From contig QANZ01033839.1 of the NCBI GenBank assembly GCA_003254925.1, forward strand, positions 1 to 64,000: a stretch of 64,000 nucleotides of DNA, given 5' to 3'. This document shows positions 1-11,584 of this stretch, piece by piece. Origin of the DNA: Chamaecrista fasciculata. Lineage: Eukaryota > Streptophyta > Magnoliopsida > Fabales > Fabaceae. A program made the translations under genes and the position numbers. The notes under the pieces were generated by a model. That model was not told the DNA's origin and did no database searches. It saw only the letters and a list, made by a program, of their open reading frames with translations. Numbering within the stretch: position 1 is the stretch's first letter; every line of letters starts with the position of its first letter.

Positions 1-830
1 TTTGGACCTTTTTGAAAGTTTTTAAATGCTTTTGGGCCTTTGTGAAATTGTTTAAAGTGTTTTTGGGACCTTTTAGAAAGTTTTTAATTGTTTTTGGGTC
101 TTTTTTTTAAAAAAAAGCTTTAAAAAAAATTTACAAGATCGGTAAGATCGTACGATCTTACCGATCTTACGATTTAAATCTAGATCTTACTCCGATCTTG
201 GTCAAAACCGATCCTGCATCCGATTTAACTAGAATTGGCCTTGCAAGATCGTAAGATCGTACGATCTTACGATTTAAATCTAGATCTTGACTGCCTTGAT
301 CAACACGATGTTGATGATGAATGTCATGTGATCAACATGTATGTTGAACATGATGATGTTAATGATGATGATGTGTGATGACATGTCATGGACATATGTA
401 TGAATGCATAAATAATGAAAGATAATTAAGATAAAACTGGGAATGGTGGTTTGTTGCGCCCAGTGGCCTGGGTGCCAATGTTATGATGTCCGGAGATGGT
501 GGTGCGTCCCGCCCGGAGGCCATGGATTCATGTACACACCGAGGGACGCCCTAGAAGGCCAACTGTTGTGTCAGTCGTGATTAGCTATGATGATGGAAAG
601 ATGATGAAAGCTAAGTAAGTAAATGAAAGCATTGCATATATGCATAAATACGGATGATTCCGGTACATTCTCTGATTCATATGTTATGATATTATATACT
701 AATGAAGTATGTAAGTATGATGTTCAATACTGGTAATATTGATTAATGATGATGACTGTTATGATGTATGATATGTCAAGCTGTGTGATGGATTGACTGA
801 TTTCATTTTGGTATCTTGTTCTTTGCACCC
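1..830. repeat. unidentified dispersed repeat, possibly LTR-derived
   Basis: No coding potential. Positions 1-110 repeat a T-rich phrase (TTTTTGGGACCTTTT-like) about three times. Two near-perfect palindromes built from GTAAGATCGTACGATCTTAC lie at 135-168 and 248-273, each followed by the same phrase GATTTAAATCTAGATCTT. From 300 to 800 the DNA is rich in ATGATG, with a GC-rich block at 455-570 (GTCCCGCCCGGAGGCC, GAGGGACGCC). Composition and layout resemble the LTR of a Ty3/gypsy element cut by the window edge, but no end, primer site or coding part is visible, so the family is a guess. Confidence 0.35.
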
Positions 831-2023
831 CTAACACTTTGGTATACCAAAATTTATTTTTCTTTTAAATTTTCACTATCATGTGCATAGTAAATATCAA
901 AATATCTATTTTTCGCTCATTTTTCATGATTTAAAAAGTAAAACACTCCAAAATTTTCTAACTTCGAATTGCAATATTTTTTATGATTTTTGAGTGACCG
1001 CTTGGTGCCCTTATATTTGCATGTCTACAATGCAACTCTAGGGTCTTAATTCCTCTATATATCACGAGATACATAAACTCAGTATCTAGCTCTTTTAATA
1101 TCTCATCTTCAAACATTTTACTTACTTAACTATTAGAGGAGTTTTACTAGACCCTCACCTTATCTGTCTTTTTGGAAGATTCTTTTGAAATCTTTATCTC
1201 TCTCTACACATTTTCAAAGCTTTATCAAGACTTAAAATAATTAATTCATCTTTTATTATAATTCTGAAATATATTCTTTCTAGAGGTAATACTTTTATAT
1301 TTTTTTAAAAAAAAATTATTTAGACATTTGACAGTATAAAATTACTAAAACATTAGATAATTTTATTATGAATTTATATAATTATATGGTATTAAGTATA
1401 AGTTGAATTATTATAAAAATATTATAAAAATGATATTCAAATGCCACATATTGAACAAATTTAAATCTTGTAAAATTTCAGGCGTACCAGGATAATTGGT
1501 ACCAAATACCTACTCGAAGACCTGGTCACAATATCAAACTCGGATCCACGAACGAATGATGTACACAGCAATTCATACTGAGAGAGAGCTAGACGCAAGA
1601 GAGAGAGAGCAAGCAGCCAAGCCTTTTTCCTCAACTCAAAAAACTGCACTCTCAACCCAAAAAAGAGACTCACGTACACACACTCCTTCACCCAACGTTT
1701 TGGAGCAAAAAACTCCTCTTACTGGAACTGTTTTTCTGAACGTGTGTGTGTGTGTTTGTTTTTAATCATTATTAAAAAACAATATTAGTGAGATTTAATT
1801 AAAAGAAATATCTTTTAAAAATTTTTAAAAATAATTATGATAAATACTCTTCATAAATCTCAACCAACTTTCATGATCATTCCAATATTAGTTTAATTAA
1901 TTAACCCACTCAAAAATAATATTAAATTATTATTATTTGGATCACATTTGATTGGGAATCCACCAAAACTAGACTCATATCCCAACAAATCTAAAGTGAG
2001 GGACGAAAATTATATGTTTCTTA
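831..2023. other. AT-rich intergenic DNA with a (GT)n microsatellite
   Basis: No gene recognised. A short (GT)7 tract lies at 1742-1755. Open frames over 1461-1765 on both strands lie over low-complexity CT/GA-rich sequence and show no domain, so they are not called. Confidence 0.5.
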
Positions 2024-2182
2024 TTTTATTAAGGGAAAAATGTAACGAGACTCCTTAAATTTTGGGTCATTTAAAAGTAGGTCCTTAAACTATCAATTTT
2101 AAAAATTAAATCCTTAAACTTTGAATGTTTAGGAATTAGATCATTTCATCCATTTTTTCACTAACGGTGTTAATTATTATTA

Positions 2183-2809
2183 GGATAAATCACACTTTTG
2201 TACCCTGTGATTTGGCCATATTCCACTTTGGTACCATGTTGTTTAAAAAGTGACATTCTGGTACCCTATGCTTTAATTTTGTTAGAAAGATAATAGAAAT
2301 TGGAATTTTTGGAACTATTTTGTAATTTTAACCATAACAACTTTAGAAAAAATTACATATTGACCCTCCAATATTTTTAGAAAATTACAAACAGGTCCTT
2401 GAATACATATTATCTGGGGACTAAAATGAAAAGTATAAAAACTTTTTGGGGTCAAAACATAATATTTAAAAAAAATATAGGACAGAAGATGGAATTACAA
2501 AACCGTCCCAATTCTGGAAAATTTGTGCAATCTGGTCCTCTTAAGATCTAAAATTTTGTTTCTAAGGACTATTTTGAAGATATTTAAATATTTATGGGTG
2601 TTTTAGTAATTTCAACCTCTTTTTACTGCATTAAAATTGCCTTTAATCTCCCAAATATGGCTAAAATTAAGAAATAGTCCCAATAATGTCAATTTCCATT
2701 AATTTTCTGACGGAATTAATATTCAGGGTACTGGAATGTCACTTTTTAAACTACAATGTACCAAAGTGGAATATGATCAAACCACAGGGTACCAAAATGT
2801 AATTTATCC
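2183..2809. mobile_element. GGTACC-family MITE, nested copy 1
   Basis: The inverted termini are GGATAAATCACACTTTTGTA at the left and TACCAAAATGTAATTTATCC at the right, with subterminal CACTTTGGTACC / GGTACCAAAGTG blocks. Interior text about 'TTTTGTAATTTTAACCATAAC' is non-coding. The 9-bp flanks (TTATTATTA left, TAATAATTA right) match only in part, perhaps because the insertion fell in the palindromic centre of the outer element or because the second copy landed at its edge. It belongs to the same family as elements at 2819, 6851, 23569, 46744 and 59258. Confidence 0.75.
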
Positions 2810-2818
2810 TAATAATTA

Positions 2819-3238
2819 GGTTAAATTACACTTTAGTACCCTGTGGTTTGGTCATATTTCACTTTGGTACTCTATGGTTTAAAAAATGACAATTTAGTAC
2901 CCTGTGGTATTCTTCATTAACACTTTGGTACCCTTTGGAGCTATTTTGTAATTTTAACCATAACAAATTTTGCAAAAATTACATATTGACCCCAATTTTT
3001 TTTAAAGTTTTCATTTTAGTCCTTAGATAATATATATCCAGTTGTAATTTTTTGAAAATATTAGCGATCAATATCTAATTTTTGCAAAATTTGTTATGAT
3101 TAAAATTACAAAATAAGTCCAAAGGGTACCAAAGTGTTAATGGAGAATACCACAGGGTATCAAAGTGTCATTTTTTAAACCACAGGGTACCAAAGTGAAA
3201 TATGACCAAACTACAGGGTACCAAAGTGTAATTTACCC
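2819..3238. mobile_element. GGTACC-family Mutator-type MITE, nested copy 2
   Basis: It starts GGTTAAATTACACTTTAGTA and ends TACCAAAGTGTAATTTACCC, with arms of about 190 bp folding back on each other. An identical 9-bp direct repeat TAATAATTA flanks it (2810-2818 and 3239-3247), which supports the exact borders and a Mutator-type insertion. There is no coding sequence. It directly abuts nested copy 1. Confidence 0.85.
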
Positions 3239-3393
3239 TAATAATTAACACTGTTAGTGAAAAAATGGATGGAAGGATCTAATTTCTAAATCTTTAAAGT
3301 TTAAAAATTTGATTTTCAAAATTGATAATTTAAGGGCCTACTTCCAAATGACCCAAAGTTTAAGGGTCTTGTTACATTTTTCCCTTTTATTAA

Positions 3394-4150
3394 ACCCGTC
3401 AAAGTAGCCCTAAATTTAGGTCCCAAAAAATACCGATGATGACATAGGCAAATTGAATTCATTCCTAATTAAGTTTGACGGAGGGATTGCAACCAAAATT
3501 CATATTAATTACTAATTATGTGAAGTGAAGTAAGACAATGATATGAAAAGATTGAAAATTAAAGCAGCATTACTTTTTTTTTTCTAAAATAAAAACAGTC
3601 CATTTCATGACTCTTAGTAGAGAGATTGACTAGATCATATGAGTATACTTTAATAGTTTTTCACTTGATCCTTCAACTAAGTGATAGAGTTAGAATCCCA
3701 CTTTAAAGTATAAAAAATATTTTGTGGCCTAATCATTTTTAGTGAAAAAATTAACCATTATTTCTCACGGTGAATATCTTTAATTTATACCCAAAAGAAG
3801 TAAAGAGATTCACTAGGCTTAAGCTAAGGTTAAGTTAGGTTGAGAATGTTTCAAAGAAAACAGTTTAGGTTGAGAAAAACTTCAAATTCATGAATGAAAA
3901 AGTGATCAATAATATTTTAAAAAGGTGTTTAGTTATAATTAATATCATTAGGTTTTGACAAGGAGACAAAATGTTTAAATTAAATGCTGAATATACTTCC
4001 GTGTACGCTCCTTTATTGACCACGTGAACCAAACCACGCCCACGCAACGGTACTTCATTATTCTTTTAGTTACAAATAATCTTAGAGAAAATTTATTATT
4101 TCATTGTCAGTCAACTAATTAGTCTCGGACTATAAAGTACGAATATTTTA
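3394..4150. other. AT-rich intergenic DNA
   Basis: No gene, RNA or clear element seen. Short open frames such as 3865-4047 on - have no recognisable domain. Confidence 0.5.
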
Positions 4151-4156
4151 TTTTGA

Positions 4157-4445
4157 AGGCGTGTCGTTGTGTCAGACACGTGCTCGTGTCCGACACCCAT
4201 ACGACATCTATACGACACGTATTCATAAATTTTAAAATATAAAATCAATTTTTTGTGACTTTATCATGATAAACAACATAAAATAATAACACATATGATA
4301 TATATCATGAAATAGATATTTTACTTTTTAAATTTTTTATCAAAATTTATGAATTTTAATTATTTATATATATAAATATATGTTTATCATGTCATGTAAC
4401 TTTAAAAATTTGACATGTCAGTGTGTCTGTGTCTGTGTCGACAAT
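4157..4445. mobile_element. GTGTCCGACAC-family MITE-like repeat, copy 1
   Basis: The left part carries GTGTCAGACACGTGCTCGTGTC and ACGACACGTATTCAT. The middle is AT-rich with ATATATCATGAAATA. The right part ends GACATGTCAGTGTGTCTGTG. The same order of motifs recurs at 14700-15015 and 40040-40290, which shows it is a dispersed family. No target duplication could be settled, so the borders are approximate. Confidence 0.5.
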
Positions 4446-4589
4446 CTCCATTCTTCATAGGTCTCTGAATAATAAAAATATACTATATTTAGTTCCTTAA
4501 TAATTGTAGTTGTCAACTGTTTGGTCCTTCGAGTCAAATTTAGAGACAAAAAAAAAAATACAAATCCAATATACATAGATTAAATAGTA

Positions 4590-4790
4590 TAAATTTAGTA
4601 CAAATTTAGGAACTAAAAAGTATAAAATTAGTTTAAATTTAGGAACCAAATAATATTAATTTAGTACAAATTTAAAGATAAAAAAGTATAAAATTAATTC
4701 AAATTTAGTGACCAAATAATATTAATTTAATACAAATTCAGGAGCCAAAAGTATAAAATTAGTTCAAATACAGGGACTAAATCGTCACTA
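4590..4790. repeat. 66-bp tandem repeat, about three units
   Basis: Successive blocks of TTAGTACAAATTTAGGAAC, AAAAGTATAAAATTAG and GGAACCAAATAATATTAA recur with a 66-bp period (for example TTAGTACAAA at 4595 and 4661, TTAATACAAA at 4727). Units have diverged by several substitutions each. Non-coding. Confidence 0.65.
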
Positions 4791-4929
4791 TGACCAAATA
4801 ATTGATAATTGAAATATTTCAAGAATCATATCATTTATTAATTTCAATTATTCAGGAACTGATTAATTGATTCGATATAAATACAGAGACCAAATAACAA
4901 GTTTCCTCATCAAGTTATATAAAAAAAAA

Positions 4930-5360
4930 AGTTGTAAAATTGATTTTTTTTAATAAAAATATTAAAGTACTTTATTTTTTATTTTTAATTATTCATCGAA
5001 TTAATTAACTTATTGATATTATATATTTTTAATTTTGAGTACATTTTCTATTTTTACTTTAATTTTTATAACTAAATTCTTATATTTTGAATGAGTCAAT
5101 ATCGTCAAATAATCAATTTTCTAACTCAAATAGTATGACAAGTAACAAACTATAATGATATGTATATTTATCTGAAGTTCAATGAATATCTAATTAATAA
5201 GATTTTATATACAAATAAAAAACATAAAATTTAATTACAAAATTAAAATCATAAAAAAAAAGACACAAGGCTTGTTTGAAAGTTGTAAAGGAGTAAAGTT
5301 GGATCATCATTAATAGGGCAAGAGATGAGGTGGAGTGAATTAGATAAATTATTTAAATAT
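4930..5360. other. very AT-rich intergenic DNA
   Basis: No gene or repeat structure recognised. Confidence 0.5.
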
Positions 5361-5389
5361 TTCATTGATTTGAAATTTAATAAAGGAAC

Positions 5390-6005
5390 AATTAGGATGA
5401 CAATTTTTTTGAATATTTAGGGTACCGGCCCATATTCGTTCGAAAAAGATATCCAGTATCCGTCGAATACTTAATATCGGATAAGGTATGAGTAGTAAAA
5501 ATTGAATATTTTTTGGATATTGGACGGATATAGATATTGCTTTGGATACCTTATATCCATCCAAAATGAACAGGTAAACAGAGTACTCGATATTTGATAC
5601 CCTATTACTTATTTAAATTTTATATTTTACATCCAATGTAATATTTTATGCTTTTATATATAATTTTTTAAATTTAAATAATTATTTTTGTATATATTTT
5701 TTATATAATATTTTTTTGTTATTTTATATTTAAACTTTTATATTAAAAAACAAATTTAAAATATAAATCAACAAGAATTCCATTTATTTATTTATTTTAG
5801 TTGATGGATACTAGATATCGGATACCCAATATATCCAATTTATAAAATAAGATATCCTACCCTATTCATATTTTTTTTTTGGATATTTTGAATACCCGTT
5901 GGATACCGGATATCGAATAGGGTACATGTATGGATATTAATTTATCGGATACAGTTAAGGTACGAATATTGGTTAGAATGAATGGATACAGATATGGATA
6001 TAAGT
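5390..6005. repeat. GGATATCC-rich dispersed repeat with inverted arms
   Basis: The left arm (about 5400-5620) and right arm (about 5805-6005) share, in opposite orientation, phrases such as GGATATTGGACGGATAT, TATCCATCC and CGATATTTGATACCCTATT. A related copy is at 11585-12670, split by another insertion. The middle is AT-rich filler. No target duplication found, so class is unknown. Confidence 0.5.
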
Positions 6006-6009
6006 TTTC

Positions 6010-6845
6010 TGTAATAATCTTATAATTATTTCATTTGAAATTAATATTTAATTTTATTAATTTTAAAATATTATAACAAAACTTTGTATATTATTAATCT
6101 ACCAAATATTAAAAAAATATAATTGATCTCATAATCAAATAACGAATTTTGAATAAAGAACAATAATAAATAGAGATCTTCATTTAGAAAAAAATTAAAA
6201 AAAAACATGATAAAAAATAAAAAATTTTAAATTTTTTTAAAAAGATGGTGGTCTTTAAACAAGATTAAAATTTCAGTTTTTTCTTTTTAAGTATTAGTAA
6301 ATTATTTAATTTTGTTTCAAAATAAATATAACTTGATCAAAATATTTATTACCAAAAGAAATTGTTAACATTTTGTGGATAAAAATGGTTAAGATAAACT
6401 CAGGATCTAATAACCATACACGAAACAGAGTTAGATATGCATTATCAATTATTTGTTAATTAAACCTGATTTTTACTATTCTATTTCTCTACGGATTTCT
6501 TAACTATCTGAAAAGCAAAGCAAGCCACACAGTTTCAACCACGTGTTTCTTTTGTTTTGCCTTCCATAAAGCAATATATTTAAATAATATAAGGATTTAT
6601 CTAACGTGTGTCCTTAGGACACATTTTAAGGTTTCTTCTGATTGGTTAGTAGAGCATCTCATATCTTGAAATCTACGAAAATTTATTTAAAAGATAATTT
6701 TTAATGTTTGAAAACTCACTTAACTGATAAAAAAACCTTAACATGTGCCGGACACATGTTAGGAGGACCCATAATATAATATAAGGACAAAAAAATTGGG
6801 TAGTTGGTGTAATTGTAGGTGTAAGGACAGTAAGGTCCCACTATT
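6010..6845. other. AT-rich intergenic DNA with a small foldback
   Basis: No gene recognised. A short inverted pair flanks 6600-6770 (CTAACGTGTGTCCTTAGGACACATTTTAAGG against CCTTAACATGTGCCGGACACATGTTAGG), which looks like the ends of a MITE of about 170 bp. Confidence 0.45.
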
Positions 6846-6850
6846 TTTTT

Positions 6851-7383
6851 GAGCAAACTACATTTTGGTATTCTTTAGTTTGACCACATTTCACTTTGGT
6901 ACCGTGTGATTTGAAACGTGACACTTTGGTACCCTGAGGTCTCCACCGTTACCCCTTTTGGCACCCTAAACAATTTTTTCGTTAGCTTTAGACAATATTT
7001 GGCATATGACCTGCATGTGGACTCGCTAAAACTCAATTTTATCCAACATTTTGCCACAACAATAAATATCAAACACATGCTTTTTGAAACCTAACTCTGA
7101 ATTCTCTAAAAATTTTCTTAGCATCCAACACCAAAATCATTCAAAACTTTCGAAAAGCATGCATTTGATCTTTGTTGTGACAAAATATTAGACAAAATTA
7201 AGTTTTAGTGAGCCCACGTGTAGATCACGTGTCAAATTTCGTCCAAAACTAACGAAAAAATTGTTCAGGGTACCGAAAGGTAACAATGGAGACCTCAGGA
7301 TACCAAAATGTCATGTTTTAAACCACAGGGTACCAAAGTGGAATTGGGTCAAACTATAAGATATCAAAGTATAATTTACCACT
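6851..7383. mobile_element. GGTACC-family MITE
   Basis: The left arm has CATTTCACTTTGGTACCGTG and GACACTTTGGTACCCTGAGG; the right arm has the reverse complement (CCTCAGGATACCAAAATGTC, CAGGGTACCAAAGTGGAATT). The arms fold over about 250 bp each. Compared with other members the terminal bases are worn (GAGCAAACTACATTTTGG instead of GGGTAAAT), and no clear 9-bp duplication remains, so this is an older copy. Confidence 0.7.
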
Positions 7384-7389
7384 TTTTTA

Positions 7390-8280
7390 AAATTAAATTA
7401 TTGAGTATTGACTGCCTTCCCTTCTCAATTCAGGTACATAATAAATCATAAATGAATTAATTAAGCCCAAACAAAACAAAAACTAAATCTGTTAATAATC
7501 TAGGACAAAACACATCTCAATCCAGTTCTTTCCAATTTAATCCTAAAAAAGGATTTGATTTTACATAGTTGTTGCAAATTAAAAGTGGAGAATAATCAGA
7601 ATAGTATATGCTGCAGATTATACCAGCAATTTGGATAAAGATCATAAATATTATATATATATATAGAACAAACTACTAATTTAATCTTAAGGTTAGTTAT
7701 ATCAGTATTGCAATTTTATTTAAATTTTTGAAATACTTAATGTAATCATAAAAATTTATTATTTATTGTAATTTAATCCTTCCAAAATCTTAGTTATATT
7801 TATACATTGTTAGTGTCTTCATGAATGAACTAACTTGTAATAAATTATAATGTAATTTTGAAAAAAAATAAGGACTAAAATGGCAACACCTATATAATCT
7901 AGCTATAAACTATAATGTAATTTTACTCGCGCGTGTATATATAAGTAAATCTATTCTTTACAATCTGAATGATTAAATTAGTTCCTAAATATTATAACTA
8001 CCCATTTTATAAAAAAAAAAAACAGAGATCAGAAAATATATTTATAACATTTAAGGACTAAATCATGATTTTAAAATAGATTTGAAGATCAAAAAGTGGA
8101 TTTTCTCCATATATATTAGGTACAAATAAAGTATATATATGGGGTTGATTTATTTATTTATATATTGAGATTAATAATATGTAGCAATAATGAACCTCAC
8201 GTGTCGGTGATCCGACTATGTTTTTATAACACATAATATATAGTTAGAAGTAGTGACCATTCATCAGCAACTAATAACAC
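7390..8280. other. upstream region of the 8617 gene; no other gene seen
   Basis: AT-rich DNA. Two stretches with AGGACTAAA / TTTAGTCC-like phrases (7860-7890 and 8045-8110) resemble worn MITE arms. No coding sequence recognised. Confidence 0.4.
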
Positions 8281-8289
8281 TATCATATT

Positions 8290-8321
8290 CTCTCTCTCTC
8301 TTTCTCTATCTTTCTCTCTCT
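8290..8321. repeat. CT-rich tract in the probable 5' leader
   Basis: Imperfect (CT)n run about 300 bp upstream of the ATG of the + strand gene at 8617. Pyrimidine-rich tracts of this kind are common near plant transcription starts. A (CA)n run follows at 8461-8475. Confidence 0.5.
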
Positions 8322-8616
8322 TCAGTCTGAGGAAATAAGAGTGAAGGATTCAAGGTGTCACCTGATGATGGTGATGAACTGATGATGGTGGTTCAATCAA
8401 AAGTGCAGAAATTCATGAATTAATTAACACTAATACTTCATTCATTAGTGGTAATAATTACACACACACACACACTCATATAGAGAAATAGAGAGTGATA
8501 GATTGATCAGTCTGGCTGAGTTAAGAAGAATTAGTGTGAAAGTGAAGCAGAGAAGGAAGATCATAAGGAAGAAGAATAAGAATAAGAAGAAAATCTCAGA
8601 AGTGAGAGATAAGTTT

Positions 8617-10545
8617 ATGGATTTCTGGCACAAGATGATTTTCCCTGTTAGGCGTGTTTGGCTTGCTCTCTCTTCTCGCCTCAAGCATCATCGCAAAAAT
8701 GGTATGTAATATAATCCTATTCCTATCATATCATTAATTATTAATTACTTTTTATTATTCATCTTCATGGGTTAATTTCTCAGATCCTTATATAATCCCC
8801 TGTTTCAGTCTCCAAAATAAGTAATCTTCGTGTCCCTTTTACTTCTTCTTCTTCTTCTTCTATGATTCTTGTTAGTTACTTTCTCTTTCATTTCTGCTCT
8901 CAAATGTTTGAGAGAATTTAGAGATAGGTTAATCTGCGTTTTGGCAAGAACTTAATGAAACTCAAGTTATATTAGACTATTAAAGCATCTAACACGTGCG
9001 AATTTCCGTTTAAATTTAATAGAAAAATTGTTCGAATACTAAAGTGATAACAGCGAAGATTTCAAGATATTAAAATATTATTTTTTTTAAATTATATAGT
9101 ATCAAAGTGAAATAGAATTAAATTACAGAATAACACAGTGTAATTTATCCTTTTTCTAACATTAAATGTGGTTAAATTATTATACTTGTGTCTTTTTTGT
9201 CCATTCAAATAAGTCTTTAAAATTGAACTAAAAAAATTGACCTATATAAGATCTTCAATTATTAATGATTAAAATGTATAAATCAATTTTCTAATAATTA
9301 AGTCTCTCTCTAATCTCTATATAAAATGTGTGTGTCTGTTTGGTCAGAAATTGATTTGAGTTGAGCAGGTGAAACAAAAGGAAGCACTTATATTCTAATT
9401 CTATGACTGCATAAATATTAAGCTATTCCTTCTACCTTTTTTTTCACATCATCACACACACACACACAAAAAATTAATTAATTAATTAACCAACCATGAA
9501 TTGATGAGTCTTGTTTATGTATTTGTGTCAAGTGGAAACTAACCTAACCTAACCTTTGATCTATTTGTGGCACCGAAAGATGAGACTTCTAGATAGGATC
9601 AACATCTTTTTCAGTGCAACTTTATGCCCCTGTCACTTTAGTAATGGCCTGAAAACAACAACATCAAAGTGTACTCTATTTATAAATATGATCACTACTT
9701 TCTGTTTTTTTTTCTTAACTTGTATGACATACATAATGGCCTGAAAAAGTGGCCTACCACTACTCGTTTACATCATATATAAGCTCAAAATGAAAATGGA
9801 ATCATCAACAACAACGGTTAGTCATAGTGGTAGTCTGGTATATATATATATATATATCTTCATAAATAAGATTTTAAATTCGAGTTTTGTTAGTAATACT
9901 TTTATTTCCTGTCTCAAACAAAAATTACTTGCCGAAAACCTAAAATGGAGAGGTGAAAAATACTAGTAGTAATTAAAAAAAAAAAAAGAAAGAGTAAAGC
10001 TATTTTTTAGTTTCTGAATTTGTCTCAAAATTATGTTTTAGTCCCTGACTATTAGAAATATATTTTTTAGTCTCTGATTTTCTTTTTTTACGAACATAAG
10101 CTATTTAGTCATTGAAATGTTACCTATAAAGACTAAGTAGTTGACATTTTTCTTTTTAAAAAAAAGGGACCAAAAATTAATATTTTCAAATTCAAGGATT
10201 AAATCGTGATTTTAAAACAAAACTGAGGGCTAAAAACTAAATTTTCTCTTTAAAAAAAAAGTTGAAAACGAAACTGAAACTTTGTAATATATGATTTGAA
10301 GAGTTATGATTGAATGAAAATTCATTGTTTGTGGAGCAGGGGATGCATTGTTGAAGCTTCAAGATGATGTACAAACATGTGGGTATGAGGATGTTCAAGT
10401 GATGTGGGAAATGCTAAGAGCAACAGGAAGTGATGTCATAGACAATCACCATAAGAGGAAGCAACAACAAGCATTTTGGAGGATCTTTGTGTGGTCTTCT
10501 TCCAACCAAAGTGATGATTCATCATCAGAATCTGCAAAATCATAG
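8617..10545 (+). CDS. small plant-conserved protein of unknown function, two exons
   Basis: Exon 1 is 8617-8701 and exon 2 is 10340-10545. The intron of 1638 bp begins GTATGT and ends GCAG. The joined reading frame gives 96 residues starting MDFWHKMIFPVRRVWLALS and ending in a Ser/Asp-rich tail before TAG. ATG 8617 is chosen because the open frame further upstream has no ATG. The N-terminus combines hydrophobic and basic residues (FPVRRVW, then SSRLKHHRK); the middle part LQDDVQTCGYEDVQVMWEML is acidic and the best-conserved section in the plant relatives I recall. No signal peptide, catalytic motif or long membrane segment is visible. Its role is unknown. A (GAT)n tract at 10568-10590 and AATAAAAT near 10600 lie in the probable 3' UTR. 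The intron contains a one-armed GGTACC-family remnant at 9000-9155. The exon model is well supported by phase. Confidence 0.85.
9000..9155. mobile_element. one-arm remnant of a GGTACC-family MITE in an intron
   Basis: The stretch carries worn right-arm text of the family (AATACTAAAGTGATAACAG, TAGTATCAAAGTGAAATAG, ACAGTGTAATTTATCC) with no matching left arm nearby. It lies inside the intron of the 8617-10545 gene. Confidence 0.5.
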
Positions 10546-10567
10546 TTAAGAAATGCAGACTCAAGTT

Positions 10568-10590
10568 TGATGATGATGATGATGATGATG
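10568..10590 (+). repeat. (GAT)n microsatellite in probable 3' UTR
   Basis: Eight uninterrupted TGA/GAT triplets about 25 bp after the stop of the small gene. Confidence 0.8.
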
Positions 10591-10619
10591 CCTTGACTAA
10601 TAAAATTGCTGCTCATATT

Positions 10620-11580
10620 TTGCTTTTATAGCAAGAGCAAGAGGAAACTCATCAGTGTTTTTTTTTCTTTTTAGTGTTTCCATTGCTAGCAGCATTAACT
10701 CCAGAGGCATACATACATACATCTATACTACTTTTTTTGTATGATACTCATATGTAAATATACCAATTTCTCCTGATCAAAAGCCACACCCAAAAGCTTA
10801 TAGGAATGGCTTTTTGTGGTTTCAGGCTTATTATTACTACTTGTTTCAACGTTTTGCAAGTTGCAATATATCAAGGTTTTTCCTGCTTTTTTTTTGTCCC
10901 TTATTACAATATTGCATTGGGTGAAAATTATCAGCAAAAAGATATGTAGTTATATTAATAAACTCAGCCAAGACTCTATAAATTTAGAGCTTATTTGTAT
11001 TTATAACAAGGTTTAAGAAATTATAATTAGGATCTAGTCTTTATATAAACATATATTGATGGGGAGCACATCCTCTAGCATGTTTAAGATGTCTCCCATA
11101 CTCCTTCTCTTTGCACTTTCCTTTTGCTGTTTTATTGACTTGAATATCAGAGGAGTTACATAAATGATCCCTCTTTTGAGCTTTCTTGTTAGTTGATTTC
11201 TTTCAAGAAATTCAACAGTAGGTGCAAGTCCATACATTAAATAAGTAATTTTAGGAATCAATCCATATCAAGAACTAGTTATTAAGATAAATTTAATGAC
11301 CAATATGAGCGTATTATGTTGACCACTTGACCCATATAAGGCTTGGTTCAAATTCTCAACATGAGCTACTAATGAAGAATTAACAAACTTAAATTGAAAG
11401 ACAAGATAGATATTGATATGGATAGATAGAGAAGAAAGCTATGCAAGCCTCTGGACTTTCTAGAAACATGGATGCCCCCTTCAAGGCTGTGTGGGACAAT
11501 GTGAAGGAAGCTTCATATTCTCTCTCTGTTTCTGCACCAATCAATCCAATCAAATCTAATCCTTGAGACCTATTCCTAAG
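10620..11580. other. intergenic DNA downstream of the small gene
   Basis: No further exon, RNA gene or clear element seen. Short open frames on both strands (10728-11261) have no recognisable domain. Confidence 0.45.
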
Positions 11581-11584
11581 GTAG

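Larger units (their letters stand above)
2033..3384. mobile_element. Mutator-type MITE (outer) holding two other MITEs
   Basis: Long inverted termini: the left arm (2033-2182) starts GGGAAAAATGTAACGAGACT and the right arm (3248-3384) ends as its diverged reverse complement, AGGGTCTTGTTACATTTTTCCC. The flanks carry an identical 9-bp direct repeat TTTTATTAA at 2024-2032 and 3385-3393. A 9-bp target duplication with long terminal inverted repeats is the signature of Mutator-like elements. No transposase is present, so it is non-autonomous. The centre is occupied by two further elements, so without them it would have been a small foldback of about 290 bp. Confidence 0.85.

Noticed and set aside
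8503-8616. N-terminal extension of the small + strand protein (basic, Lys-rich)
   Set aside because: The open frame has no ATG before 8617, and its Lys/Asn-rich text looks like 5' leader. The conserved protein begins at MDFWHKM.
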